Shown piece by piece: positions 33,987 through 42,450 of a DNA stretch of 64,000 nucleotides. Origin of the DNA: Liminaster sp964567855. GTDB taxonomy: Bacteria > Bacteroidota > Bacteroidia > Bacteroidales > UBA3663. The notes beneath the pieces were generated by a model. That model was given only the letters and a program-made list of their open reading frames with translations, was not told the DNA's origin and did not search any database. The DNA lies in contig CAZMOE010000009.1 of the NCBI GenBank assembly GCA_964567855.1, positions 1 through 64,000 on the forward strand, in the 5' to 3' direction. Numbering within the stretch: position 1 is the first letter of the stretch; each line of letters opens with the position of its first letter. Made by a program: the position numbers and the translations under genes.

Positions 33987-35138
33987 ATGCGTATCGGTCT
34001 TCTCCCCAAAATACTTATCGCCATCGCCCTCGGGGCCGGCCTCGGCCAGATCATGCCGGACATTCTCATCAGAGCATTCAATACTTTCAACGGTGTTTTC
34101 GACCAGTTGCTGAAGTTCCTGATTCCTTTAATCATTGTCGGATTGGTCACTCCGGCCATTGCCGACGTCGGGCGCAGTGCAGGACGTATGCTATTGATTA
34201 CGGCAATCATCGCCTATGGTGCCACACTCTTTTCCGGCCTCTTCTCCTACGGTTGCAGCGTATGGCTTTTCCCCTCCCTTATAGACGGCAGCGCTTCCGA
34301 TCTGTTGAACGACAGCGGACACACGTTTGCCCCGTTCTTCACGCTTGAAATTCCCCCTGTCATGAATGTCATGACCGCCCTGATCTTCTCTTTCATGGCC
34401 GGTCTGGGAATCGCCGCGACTCAGGCACCGACATTGAAAACCGGCTTCGACGAATTTAAGGAAATCATCAACCGGGCCATCAGCAAAAGCATCATCCCCA
34501 TACTCCCCATCTTCATTTTCGGCCTTTTCTTGGATATGAGCGCCAGCGGCAAGGTTGTCCCGATACTGACGACCTTCATCAAAGTCATCGGCATGATTTT
34601 CTTGCTGACATTCATTCTGCTATTCATCCAATACGGTATCGCCGGAATCATCACCCGTCGCAATCCTTTCAAACTCCTCGGAACGATGATGCCCGCCTAT
34701 TTCACGGCCCTCGGCACCTCTTCTTCGGCAGCGACAATTCCTGTCACGTTAAAACAGACATTACAAAACGGAGTCTCTTCTGAAATCGCCGGTTTCGTCG
34801 TCCCGCTTTGTGCAACCATCCACCTTTCCGGCAGCACACTGAAAATCGTTGCCTGTGCCGTAGCCTTGATGATAATGCAGGGACTGCCATTCGACTTCCC
34901 TCTTTTCCTCGGCTTCATCATCATGCTCGGCGTGACGATGGTGGCCGCCCCCGGCGTACCGGGCGGCGCCATCATGGCGGCTCTCGGCATTCTTGACAGC
35001 ATCCTCGGATTCGACGCAACGCAGCAGGCCATGATGATCACGCTTTATATCGCCATGGATAGTTTCGGCACCGCCTGTAATGTCACCGGCGACGGAGCCA
35101 TCGCCCTCATCATGGAAAAGATCCATACACGCAGATAA
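33987..35138 (+). CDS. Sodium-coupled symporter of the dicarboxylate/amino-acid family (DAACS)
   Basis: Inner-membrane secondary transporter of 383 residues, at the short end for this family. Seen: the hairpin-1 motif GTSSSAATIPVTLKQ, hairpin 2 with APGVPGGAIMAAL, and the TM8 signature DSFGTACNVTGDG (residues 358-370). Aligned to the archaeal aspartate transporter GltPh, Asp358, Thr362, Asn365 and Asp369 match the amino-group and sodium-site residues, but the arginine that holds the acidic side chain is Gly361. This predicts a neutral rather than an acidic amino acid as substrate (inference). It stands alone between two terminators, just downstream of the ilv operon. The ATG lies about 180 bases after the ilv terminator; I saw no clear promoter. 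Confidence 0.9.
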   Translation: MRIGLLPKILIAIALGAGLGQIMPDILIRAFNTFNGVFDQLLKFLIPLIIVGLVTPAIADVGRSAGRMLLITAIIAYGATLFSGLFSYGCSVWLFPSLIDGSASDLLNDSGHTFAPFFTLEIPPVMNVMTALIFSFMAGLGIAATQAPTLKTGFDEFKEIINRAISKSIIPILPIFIFGLFLDMSASGKVVPILTTFIKVIGMIFLLTFILLFIQYGIAGIITRRNPFKLLGTMMPAYFTALGTSSSAATIPVTLKQTLQNGVSSEIAGFVVPLCATIHLSGSTLKIVACAVALMIMQGLPFDFPLFLGFIIMLGVTMVAAPGVPGGAIMAALGILDSILGFDATQQAMMITLYIAMDSFGTACNVTGDGAIALIMEKIHTRR

Positions 35139-35168
35139 TTCTTCGCCGCTCCCCCTACTGTCTTGCAA

Positions 35169-35209
35169 AGATTCTGTTCCGGCAGAAATTTTCCGCCGGA
35201 ACAGAATCT
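35169..35209 (+). terminator. Terminator after the symporter gene
   Basis: Perfect 15-bp arms (AGATTCTGTTCCGGC / GCCGGAACAGAATCT) with an 11-base loop, 31 bases after the stop. A short pyrimidine tail (CTTATC) follows. Confidence 0.75.
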
Positions 35210-35758
35210 CTTATCAAGCAGCGTCACTCCGGCAAGCGGATACTATTACGTCCGAGGTGTTATCACCGCTTGGGCAGCCTGCACCAAGCCTATAATTATT
35301 CTTCCAGATTCCCACCGACCGACCACACAGACCCAATAAGCACCTTTCCGGCGCGCATCAACCGTCCCAAAGGCCATAAGCGATCGCAGCCAGATTCACG
35401 AAACCGCCACATACACTCATCCACCTTCCTCCGGCAATCCAGATGAAATCCATTCTAAAATATTTCACAGATACGGGAAATATTTCCGGACTTAATTCAC
35501 GAACACAAATACGCGGCATCTTTTATTGCCGATACTGAGACATAAAAGAATCTACAGCGAGAGAACGTAGGCCCATTATCCCTATGCGCCCCTTTATCTC
35601 TATAAAAAAGCAGGAGTCCTATATCCGATTTCAGGCCCCGGCCAAGATTCCCTAAGGATTTCATTCTTTCCTTTTGATAACACCTGCCAGACTCAAATTA
35701 TGTTCATTCAGCACTTTTATGAAATACGGATTAAAGCAGATTTTAAAATTGCATGAAA
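35210..35758. other. Long non-coding gap before the second PL1 lyase
   Basis: About 550 bases without a supportable gene, RNA or repeat on either strand. Codon-like patterns are short and interrupted. The promoter of the next gene begins at its right edge. Part of the region could be a decayed gene, but I recognise none. Confidence 0.5.
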
Positions 35759-35794
35759 TTTGCAAGGAATATACGGAGAAAAGCAGTACATTTG
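35759..35794 (+). promoter_or_regulatory. Probable promoter of the second PL1 lyase
   Basis: TACATTTG (35787-35794) is a perfect -7 element, identical to the one before the first PL1 lyase. A TTTG at 35759-35762 lies 24 bases upstream, a longer spacing than usual. The predicted leader is about 20 bases. Confidence 0.55.
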
Positions 35795-35819
35795 CGATGT
35801 TTCTAATAAATTCTATTTC

Positions 35820-37613
35820 ATGAAAAGAATCATTCTCCCTCTTGCTATGCTCATGTCAGCATGGAGCATTTCTCTTGCGGAAGACAAAGCCCCGGCCTTT
35901 CCCGGCGCAGAGGGGCATGGTCGATATGTCACCGGCGGACGTGGCGGAGAGATCCGGCATGTGACCAACCTCAACGACAGCGGCCCCGGTTCCCTCCGTC
36001 AGGCACTCAACGGTAATAACTCGAAAATTATCGTGTTCGACGTGAGCGGTTATATCGATCTCAAGTCTCAGCTCAACGTCACTTCCAACACGACTATTCT
36101 TGGCCAGACCGCACCTGAAGGCGGCATTACGCTTCGTTACTACACCTTGTATTTCGGCAAGTGTGACAATGTGATCGTCCGTTTCATCCGCTCCCGCCGT
36201 TCTCAGGTAAAGGATGTGAATGATGGCGCCGATGCCACCTGGGGCCGTAACCGACAGAATATCATTATCGACCACTGCTCATTCTCTTGGAGCATCGATG
36301 AGGTCGCTTCGTTCTATGACAACCGAAACTTCACCTTGCAATGGACAACCATGGCAGAAGGGCTTGCAAATCCCGGTCACTCAAAAGGCGCCCATAGCTA
36401 TGGCGGTATATGGGGTGGCAAGAATGCATCGTTCCACCACAATTTCCTGGCCCACATCCAGAATCGTGCTCCCCGTTTCAACGGCGCGCGTTATGCATGG
36501 GACGGCTATGATAAGACGGCCTATAGCTCGACGGTCGATGCCGAGCGTGTCGATTTCCGGAACTGCGTGATGTATAACTGGGGCAATGGCAACGGATGCT
36601 ACGGTGGCCCCGGAGGCGGTTACGTTAACATGGTCAACAACTATTTCCAGGCCGGCCCCGGCACCCTGAACCGCACACGTGTGACACAGGTCAGCGTAGC
36701 CTCCGAGGGAAATGCTGCCGGGTCGAGCCTCCAAGGCTATGCTTCGCGCTACTACATTGACGGCAACTATGTCTCTGCCGCTTCCGATCCCGAGAATTAT
36801 GACTGGGCAGGTGTCATCTATGACGCCGGGCTCACCAAACAAGGCTCCGAATACTATATCGCCGACGCCGCTCATCTTTACGGGAATGTAACCTATACCA
36901 AAATCAACGGGAAAGACTGCGTCCCTCTCAAACTCGATGCCGAAATCGATCCCGGTGTAGTGACCACACATACTGCCGCCGGTGTATATAACAAGATTCT
37001 CGACTATTGTGGAGCATCACTTTATCGTGACGCGACCGACGTCCGCTACATGGAGGAAGCCCGCACCGGCACCACGACGTACGCAGGCGATGTGGCCTAT
37101 GTCGATGCCACCGGCAAAGTATATCCCACGTCCAACACTGCCGGCATACTTGACTTTATCAATGACCCCAACGGGGTGCAGAATCCAGGTACGGCAAGTT
37201 ATCCCGAACTTCCGTCCGACACTCGTCCTGCCGGTTATGACACCGACGGCGATGGCATACCGGATGAATGGGAGCTTATCAACGGACTCAATCCTCAGAA
37301 TGCTTCCGACGGGTCGGCCTATACTCTTGATAGTCGAAAATGGTACACCAATATCGAAGTCTATGCAAACTTTCTGGTTGAGGGAATCATGAAGAGCGGC
37401 AATGCCGATGCCCTCACTGCAGTCGATGAATATTATCCTAAAATCCCGAGCTCGGCCTCCTTAGAGGGAACAACTGCCAGTAGCAGCCAGATCAAAAAGA
37501 TAGAATATTATAATTTGCGCGGAATACGTCTCACCCGGCCTACCGACGGCATCAATATCCGGCGCATCATCTATACAAACGGAACTGCTGTAACCGATAA
37601 GGTTATCAAATAA
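35820..37613 (+). CDS. Secreted pectate lyase-like protein (PL1 type)
   Basis: 597 residues from MKRIILPLAMLMSAWSISLA (signal peptide, cleavage near residue 20). A possible TTG start 20 codons upstream would cover the promoter, so I reject it. A parallel beta-helix PL1-type domain fills ~25-440: PGAEGHGRYVTGGRGGEIRH, VTNLNDSGPGSLRQAL, IIDHCSFSWSIDEVASF, WGGKNASFHHNFLAHIQNRA. After it come a calcium-binding-like DTDGDGIPDEWELINGLNPQ and a C-terminal region (IEYYNLRGIRLTRP) that resembles, less strictly, the sorting-like ends of the other two secreted proteins here. It shares the core layout of the protein at 25094 but lacks the N-terminal accessory domains. Likely role: extracellular pectin cleavage; the catalytic residues were not assigned. 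Confidence 0.85.
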   Translation: MKRIILPLAMLMSAWSISLAEDKAPAFPGAEGHGRYVTGGRGGEIRHVTNLNDSGPGSLRQALNGNNSKIIVFDVSGYIDLKSQLNVTSNTTILGQTAPEGGITLRYYTLYFGKCDNVIVRFIRSRRSQVKDVNDGADATWGRNRQNIIIDHCSFSWSIDEVASFYDNRNFTLQWTTMAEGLANPGHSKGAHSYGGIWGGKNASFHHNFLAHIQNRAPRFNGARYAWDGYDKTAYSSTVDAERVDFRNCVMYNWGNGNGCYGGPGGGYVNMVNNYFQAGPGTLNRTRVTQVSVASEGNAAGSSLQGYASRYYIDGNYVSAASDPENYDWAGVIYDAGLTKQGSEYYIADAAHLYGNVTYTKINGKDCVPLKLDAEIDPGVVTTHTAAGVYNKILDYCGASLYRDATDVRYMEEARTGTTTYAGDVAYVDATGKVYPTSNTAGILDFINDPNGVQNPGTASYPELPSDTRPAGYDTDGDGIPDEWELINGLNPQNASDGSAYTLDSRKWYTNIEVYANFLVEGIMKSGNADALTAVDEYYPKIPSSASLEGTTASSSQIKKIEYYNLRGIRLTRPTDGINIRRIIYTNGTAVTDKVIK

Positions 37614-37633
37614 TATTTTCAGCAATCTGTACG

Positions 37634-37673
37634 GGGAGCACACAGTAATCGAATGAAAGACCTGTGTGCTCCC
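37634..37673 (+). terminator. Terminator after the second PL1 lyase gene
   Basis: Perfect 12-bp arms (GGGAGCACACAG / CTGTGTGCTCCC) with a 16-base loop, 21 bases after the stop codon, followed by TGCTTGGTTATT. Confidence 0.75.
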
Positions 37674-37974
37674 TGCTTGGTTATTCGACAGGTATAATAA
37701 GTACTTTTTCTTTTTTCGACTCTATCCGATCCGGGAAGCAGATACGGAGTTTCCGATAAGAGTTCCCAAGTTCCTTGTGGCACTATTCGTGCAATCAAAA
37801 GTAAGAAAGAGACATTCCGAAGCAGCCATCTTTGGCCTCAAACTACAAAAAAGATTGAAGGTATCGCCTGATGAACTCTATACGTCTCTTCAGGACACAC
37901 AATATGGAATTACCCACCACACACGAAAAGTCTTCAGCCTGATGAAGGAAAAAGCCATCCTGCACCGGGCATAA
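37666..37974 (+). pseudogene. Possible small gene or gene remnant, unknown
   Basis: A 102-codon open frame whose second half looks protein-like: a basic helical stretch (SKVRKRHSEAAIFGLKLQKR) and YTSLQDTQYGITHHTRKVFS, ending MKEKAILHRA. The first third is unlike a protein start and overlaps the right arm of the preceding terminator. I do not recognise a family. It could be the 3' end of a decayed gene. There is no promoter or neighbour that suggests a role. Confidence 0.2.
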
Positions 37975-38218
37975 TTCATCACCGCGATTACAACTCCGGC
38001 AATCGGGTTTACACCAGATACATCCGCGGTAACGATACTATTCCTTTTTCACTCCCTCTGATCAGCCAAGTTTTAATCGGAACTTTTTTATCGGCCCTTC
38101 CCGGACATTTACAGAGAAGCAATATCTATGCCTGAGAGAGTTCTACTCTCAGGAACAGCTGCAACAGCGTCGGAGAGCAAAGTATTTATCAGATAATAGC
38201 CCATGCCGGAATAAAAAG
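37975..38218. other. Non-coding stretch between convergent units
   Basis: Together with the doubtful frame at 37666-37974 this forms a 540-base gap between two terminators. A short 8-bp hairpin (CCTGAGAG / CTCTCAGG, 38131-38153) is present without a U-run. I see nothing else. Confidence 0.5.
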
Positions 38219-38255
38219 ATCGGGTGCAAAGTCTATGAAAGACTTTGCACCCGAT
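38219..38255 (-). terminator. Terminator of the SusCD-fasciclin cluster
   Basis: Perfect 16-bp arms (ATCGGGTGCAAAGTCT / AGACTTTGCACCCGAT) with a 5-base loop. On the minus strand it is followed directly by CTTTTTATT. It lies 60 bases after the stop of the last gene of the cluster. This is the clearest intrinsic terminator of the window. Confidence 0.93.
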
Positions 38256-38315
38256 TCAATAAGCTACATTAATATCTTTTATATCGTAAGAATAAACTAC
38301 GATGATATCCGCACC

Positions 38316-40511
38316 TTACTTCTGAATGAACTTCTTGCCATTCTGGATGTAAAGACGACCGGCCTCGACGTTAACCACCTTACGGCCCATGATGTCATAG
38401 ATAACACCATTCCGGAGAGCAGCGGCATTGTCGCTTTCGATAGCGTCGATGCCAGTTGCATCGGTACCGAGAATACGGAGATCGGCAACGAAAAGGAATT
38501 CAAAAGAAAGGTTAGCCTCTCCGATTTCCATCAGCTCTTCCAACTCCGGATTCATGCAACGTTCACCATTAGCGTCACCCTGCAGACGGATATAGTACTT
38601 CTGGCCCTCCAACTCTGCGGGAAGTGAAGCCTCAAGTTTGGTCCATTTACCAGCTTCCGCAATATCAGTCTTGTTGAAGTTGGTCCAAGCTGCACCGTCA
38701 AGAGAGTAATCTACGTTAACGGTTTTAGTACAATAGTTGTCTGTGCCGATATAGCAGGAAACGGTCTTGGCAGAAGCTGAAGCGGGAACTTCAACATAAA
38801 CGTAGTCAGGCTGTTTCAGCGTATCGAGCTGGTTAATCGTAGAACGGATGATGAAGCAGTTACGGATCACATCGCCACTCACCTTGTTGTTACGGGTCTG
38901 AATGGCATCAGCCAGAGAATCTACATAAGCGGTACCGTCGAAAGTACGGTAGCAGAGGAAATAAGCATCTTCCTTAGCAGCATAGTTCGCGGCCAAAGGC
39001 GCTGCCAATTTGGTGTTATTGCCGGTCAGCTGATCGAGGTTCCAAACGGCGATATACTCTACCTCTTTGAATGTAGCGGTAAGAGTCACATCCTCTGTCA
39101 AAGTGAGTTCACGCTCGGTTTCCATAGAACCGTCGCTCCAGCCGAGGAATTCATTGAGGTCACCCTTCGTATTTACAGTCAGGCGAACAACATCACCGGA
39201 CAAATACTGTTCTTTCTTAGGAGAGTAAACAACTTCTGCAGACTTGGAACCTTCAACATTTACAACCAAAGTTACTTTTTCAATCCTGTTATTAGTATAG
39301 AGACGTTCCGGACCGATCGGAGCGCCCTCAGCACCCATTGTATAAATCTTATGACCATTGAAAAGCAAGAAAGTTCCGGCTTCAGGGGCAACAAAATCAT
39401 TCCAAGAAAGCTCAGCTTCTGCTGGGCTTATCGGAGCGACAGTATCGGTTTCAGTACAAAGCCATGCACCTTCACCGTCTTCATCCAACATCTGATCTTT
39501 TGCCCAACCCTGGGTAGATTCACGATAGAAATCGCTGACAATGTTGTTCGTAAGAACCGGCATACCCTTGGAAAGACGGATGATAGAGCCCTGCTTCAAT
39601 GTTTCATTGCCTTCTTCATCGGTAGCAGTCGGACGAGCCAAGTTATAATCATTCTCCCAGGTAGGACGCATGAAAATATTATTCTTGAAAGAGAAAGAGG
39701 CCATCTCTCCGAGGCTGGAACCAAAATCGAAGAGAGGATTCGTCTGCTGAGTAGCGGTAAAGAATGCATTGTTTTCAATGGTGAACTCCGTATTCTCTAC
39801 ATTTGCCCAGTCCTTATTGATATAAGACATAGAGAAGATCTGCTTGTTATACGGCAGGTCATAGAAAACATTGCCTTTCAATACACATTCGGTCAACGGA
39901 GAACCCATTACAATACAAGCCCAAGTATTACCTGAAGTAAGGTTGGCATAGTGGATATCACAATCGGAAATCTCGAAATGAGCGAAATTACCATACTTGA
40001 TCTCACCGGTAGTTGCATCGGCATCGGTAGGAACTGTACGGATAATGGTACGAGCATAATTGGTAATTTCACAATTGCGAAGAACGAACTGATTGAAGAA
40101 TACCTGCTTCTTATTACAATAGAAGATCTGACCGGAAGTAGCTGCAGCGCCGCTACGATACTGAAGATTCATGTTTTCAATAATAAGGCTGAAGTTATCG
40201 GCCTCAGTATTGTCACCGAACTGCCAGTCCGTCTGGAGAATCGGACGGTTACCGAGTTCGTCATTTTCACCAATAACATAAAGAGTACCCTTCTGACAAG
40301 TAACACCTGCATCAGATTTGATAGCACCCGTATTGATCACTGCACCATCAGCCAAACGCACGATGATTGTGTCCACGCCATCGGCCTCACGATTTTTGGC
40401 GATAGCTGCCGTGAACTCGTTCTTAGTAGAAACAACAGTCTTTTCTGCTACTGCCGTAACAGAAGACATGGCGGCTGCCATTCCCACGATAAAAGTAAAT
40501 ACTTTTTTCAT
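38316..40511 (-). CDS. Secreted beta-helix protein with InlB-like repeat
   Basis: 731 residues with a signal peptide (MKKVFTFIVGMAAAMSSVTA). The middle (about 50-370) is repetitive in the manner of a right-handed beta-helix: successive turns such as SLIIENMNLQYRSGAA, FVLRNCEITNYARTI, FEISDCDIHYANL and FTIENNAFFTATQQ. Around 430-482 a divergent InlB B-repeat-like unit is visible (FLGWSDGSMETERELTLTED, then VTLTATFK). A beta-sandwich region follows, and the protein ends IYDIMGRKVV...YIQNGKKF, a sorting-like C-terminus. It may bind or cleave a polysaccharide, but no catalytic motif is recognised. It is the last gene of the SusCD-fasciclin cluster; a hairpin separates it from the SusD gene upstream. 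Confidence 0.7.
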   Translation of the reverse strand: MKKVFTFIVGMAAAMSSVTAVAEKTVVSTKNEFTAAIAKNREADGVDTIIVRLADGAVINTGAIKSDAGVTCQKGTLYVIGENDELGNRPILQTDWQFGDNTEADNFSLIIENMNLQYRSGAAATSGQIFYCNKKQVFFNQFVLRNCEITNYARTIIRTVPTDADATTGEIKYGNFAHFEISDCDIHYANLTSGNTWACIVMGSPLTECVLKGNVFYDLPYNKQIFSMSYINKDWANVENTEFTIENNAFFTATQQTNPLFDFGSSLGEMASFSFKNNIFMRPTWENDYNLARPTATDEEGNETLKQGSIIRLSKGMPVLTNNIVSDFYRESTQGWAKDQMLDEDGEGAWLCTETDTVAPISPAEAELSWNDFVAPEAGTFLLFNGHKIYTMGAEGAPIGPERLYTNNRIEKVTLVVNVEGSKSAEVVYSPKKEQYLSGDVVRLTVNTKGDLNEFLGWSDGSMETERELTLTEDVTLTATFKEVEYIAVWNLDQLTGNNTKLAAPLAANYAAKEDAYFLCYRTFDGTAYVDSLADAIQTRNNKVSGDVIRNCFIIRSTINQLDTLKQPDYVYVEVPASASAKTVSCYIGTDNYCTKTVNVDYSLDGAAWTNFNKTDIAEAGKWTKLEASLPAELEGQKYYIRLQGDANGERCMNPELEELMEIGEANLSFEFLFVADLRILGTDATGIDAIESDNAAALRNGVIYDIMGRKVVNVEAGRLYIQNGKKFIQK

Positions 40512-40588
40512 AGTTCTTTTTGTTTTAAATGATTAGTAATTATAAGTAGTTGTTGTTATGCGTATTATCAAATTGTTCCGTCATGCAA

Positions 40589-40622
40589 GGAAAGTCCCGG
40601 GTCCTCATTCCCGGTACTTTCC
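40589..40622 (-). promoter_or_regulatory. Hairpin between SusD and the beta-helix gene
   Basis: Arms GGAAAGT-c-CCGGG and CCCGG-t-ACTTTCC pair over 12 bp with one mismatch and an 8-base loop. It starts 17 bases after the SusD stop. No U-run follows on the minus strand. It could reduce read-through to the last gene or protect the upstream SusCD message (inference). Confidence 0.55.
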
Positions 40623-40638
40623 TCATAACGAAATGTTA

Positions 40639-42414
40639 TCATTCCGTTTTCAGCGTCCAGTCAATAAAATACTTTTCGCTCAGAGATTCGGCGACATCTT
40701 TCTTACGGCTGTCATTATATTTGCCGGCTACCCGGTCGTAAATGATCTTCCAATCTTTGCCATAACGTTCAGCCATTTTCACGAGATAGCTGTAAGACTT
40801 GCCTTCGCCGGTAAATTCTTTCAGGTATTCGTCGGCCAATGCCAAGTCGTACTGTTTCATACGCTCTTCGGAGAATGCAAACGCGTTTGCGGCATTTGCC
40901 AATTCCTCTGCGGAAACATTCTCGCCCAAGGAGGCCTTGTAATCGTCGAGGGTAGGAAGTTCATACTCCGAACCGCGAGCTCCGCCGACAATGCCGATAT
41001 CTCCATATCCGCCTGAAGCGGCAAACCAATATTCGTACAAAGGATTCCAGACACGGTCGCCGGCAATGGAATCGGCCGGCACACTCACATAACCTCCGGG
41101 GAACTTATTCAGAATACCCTTGTTCAACAATGTGGCTGCCACCTCCCAATGTCCAAGATGATTCTCTGCCTCAGCCAACAGGAAGTGCAAATCATGACCG
41201 CGATAAAGCAAAATCGTGGGTTCAATCTCAAAAATATTCTGACGGAGATAGCCCCGGTTGTTCACACGACTGTAGTAGAACTTAGAGAGGCACTTCTCAC
41301 CGTTGATCGTGCTGCTCACCAGCTTCTGGACAGGCCCGCGAAGATCCGATTCACAGAATTTGCCCTGCGCATATTCTGACGGACGAAGATAGTAGCCATC
41401 GCCCGGCCACGCCGGACAGAGATACTGCACCAGGCGGTTGTATTGCTTATTCTGATAATCATAGAAAATAGCGCCGAGCACCTGCTGTTCATAACCGACT
41501 TGTTCCGTATAGAATATATCGCTATAACTCAAAATCGTCTGCATGGTACAAGAGTAGTAGTCACTGCCCTTAGTATCGAAAGCCCTTGACAAGAAAGCAA
41601 GTACATTGTCACGGATCCACAGCCAGTCGCCTTTAGCCTCCGCTGAAGTGCCGTAATAGTTGGCGCGCCAGGAAGCAAGTTCCGCACGAAGCACCAACCA
41701 CGGCGGGGTCATGAATTTCCAATAGGTATAGTTCGTATTGGCACCGGAGGGATCTACCCAATAGTTCCAATTCATCTCCAGATCGGCCGGGATGTGCATT
41801 CCGCCAAGATCGATGCCGTTATCCAGCAAAGAAATTGCCTTGTCGCAGATGCCTTTCATATCCAGATGTTCGAAAATACGGGTATCATCCAGATCTGTGA
41901 CCTCCGCCAAATTACTGTCATACCAATAAGCCTCGCCATAAATACGGCCTAACATATAGTAAGCCCATACCTTAAGACGCAAGGTCGAGCTGATCAAACG
42001 CGGGAAATGGACCTTGGCGCTATCGCTCATGGCACCGTTGATATCCTTATAAAATTTACCCATCTTGGCCAGATAGTCATTACAGGAAACCACTACGCCA
42101 TAATACCCGGTCGGATCCGCATATTCATTCCCGTCGGTAGCCTCATAATTGCCGATATTCTGAAGGGCAATCGGTGCATTACCGGTCGTTTCCAGATAAT
42201 CGCAACGGGTGTCGGTCAGAAATATGGCCTGGTCACCGACTTCCTGAACTTTGGTAATGATACCGAAGAACCCCCGATACATCTCATTTTCACGGCCGAT
42301 ATAATCCTTTGCATTGAGAACATTGTCCGGATCGGTCTCAAACATATCGTCACAGGCAACGGTTGTGACCGTCAGTCCCAACATCATTGCAATATAATAG
42401 ATAGTCTTTTTCAT
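40639..42414 (-). CDS. SusD/RagB family outer-membrane lipoprotein (pair B)
   Basis: 591 residues; lipoprotein signal with the lipobox ending in TVACDD, so it is anchored at residue ~21 and probably displayed on the cell surface. SusD proteins form a lid on their SusC channel and bind the incoming ligand. Features: the acidic N-terminus MFETDPDNVL, TPR-like helices in the first half, and the C-terminal region with YWFAASGGYGDIGIVGG. Its partner SusC ends 36 bases upstream. The ligand cannot be predicted from sequence alone. Confidence 0.93.
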   Translation of the reverse strand: MKKTIYYIAMMLGLTVTTVACDDMFETDPDNVLNAKDYIGRENEMYRGFFGIITKVQEVGDQAIFLTDTRCDYLETTGNAPIALQNIGNYEATDGNEYADPTGYYGVVVSCNDYLAKMGKFYKDINGAMSDSAKVHFPRLISSTLRLKVWAYYMLGRIYGEAYWYDSNLAEVTDLDDTRIFEHLDMKGICDKAISLLDNGIDLGGMHIPADLEMNWNYWVDPSGANTNYTYWKFMTPPWLVLRAELASWRANYYGTSAEAKGDWLWIRDNVLAFLSRAFDTKGSDYYSCTMQTILSYSDIFYTEQVGYEQQVLGAIFYDYQNKQYNRLVQYLCPAWPGDGYYLRPSEYAQGKFCESDLRGPVQKLVSSTINGEKCLSKFYYSRVNNRGYLRQNIFEIEPTILLYRGHDLHFLLAEAENHLGHWEVAATLLNKGILNKFPGGYVSVPADSIAGDRVWNPLYEYWFAASGGYGDIGIVGGARGSEYELPTLDDYKASLGENVSAEELANAANAFAFSEERMKQYDLALADEYLKEFTGEGKSYSYLVKMAERYGKDWKIIYDRVAGKYNDSRKKDVAESLSEKYFIDWTLKTE

Positions 42415-42450
42415 CTTCTTGTTTTTTATGAATTACCTCTTTAAACCATA

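Noticed and set aside
35680..35820. Minus-strand frame ending NPYFIKVLNEHNLSLAGVIK
   Set aside because: It looks protein-like over about 25 codons only, has no start or support further upstream and overlaps the promoter of the PL1 gene.
38131..38153. CCTGAGAG element that recalls the TPP riboswitch CTGAGA motif
   Set aside because: The rest of the thi-box is missing and no thiamine gene lies downstream; it is just a short inverted repeat.
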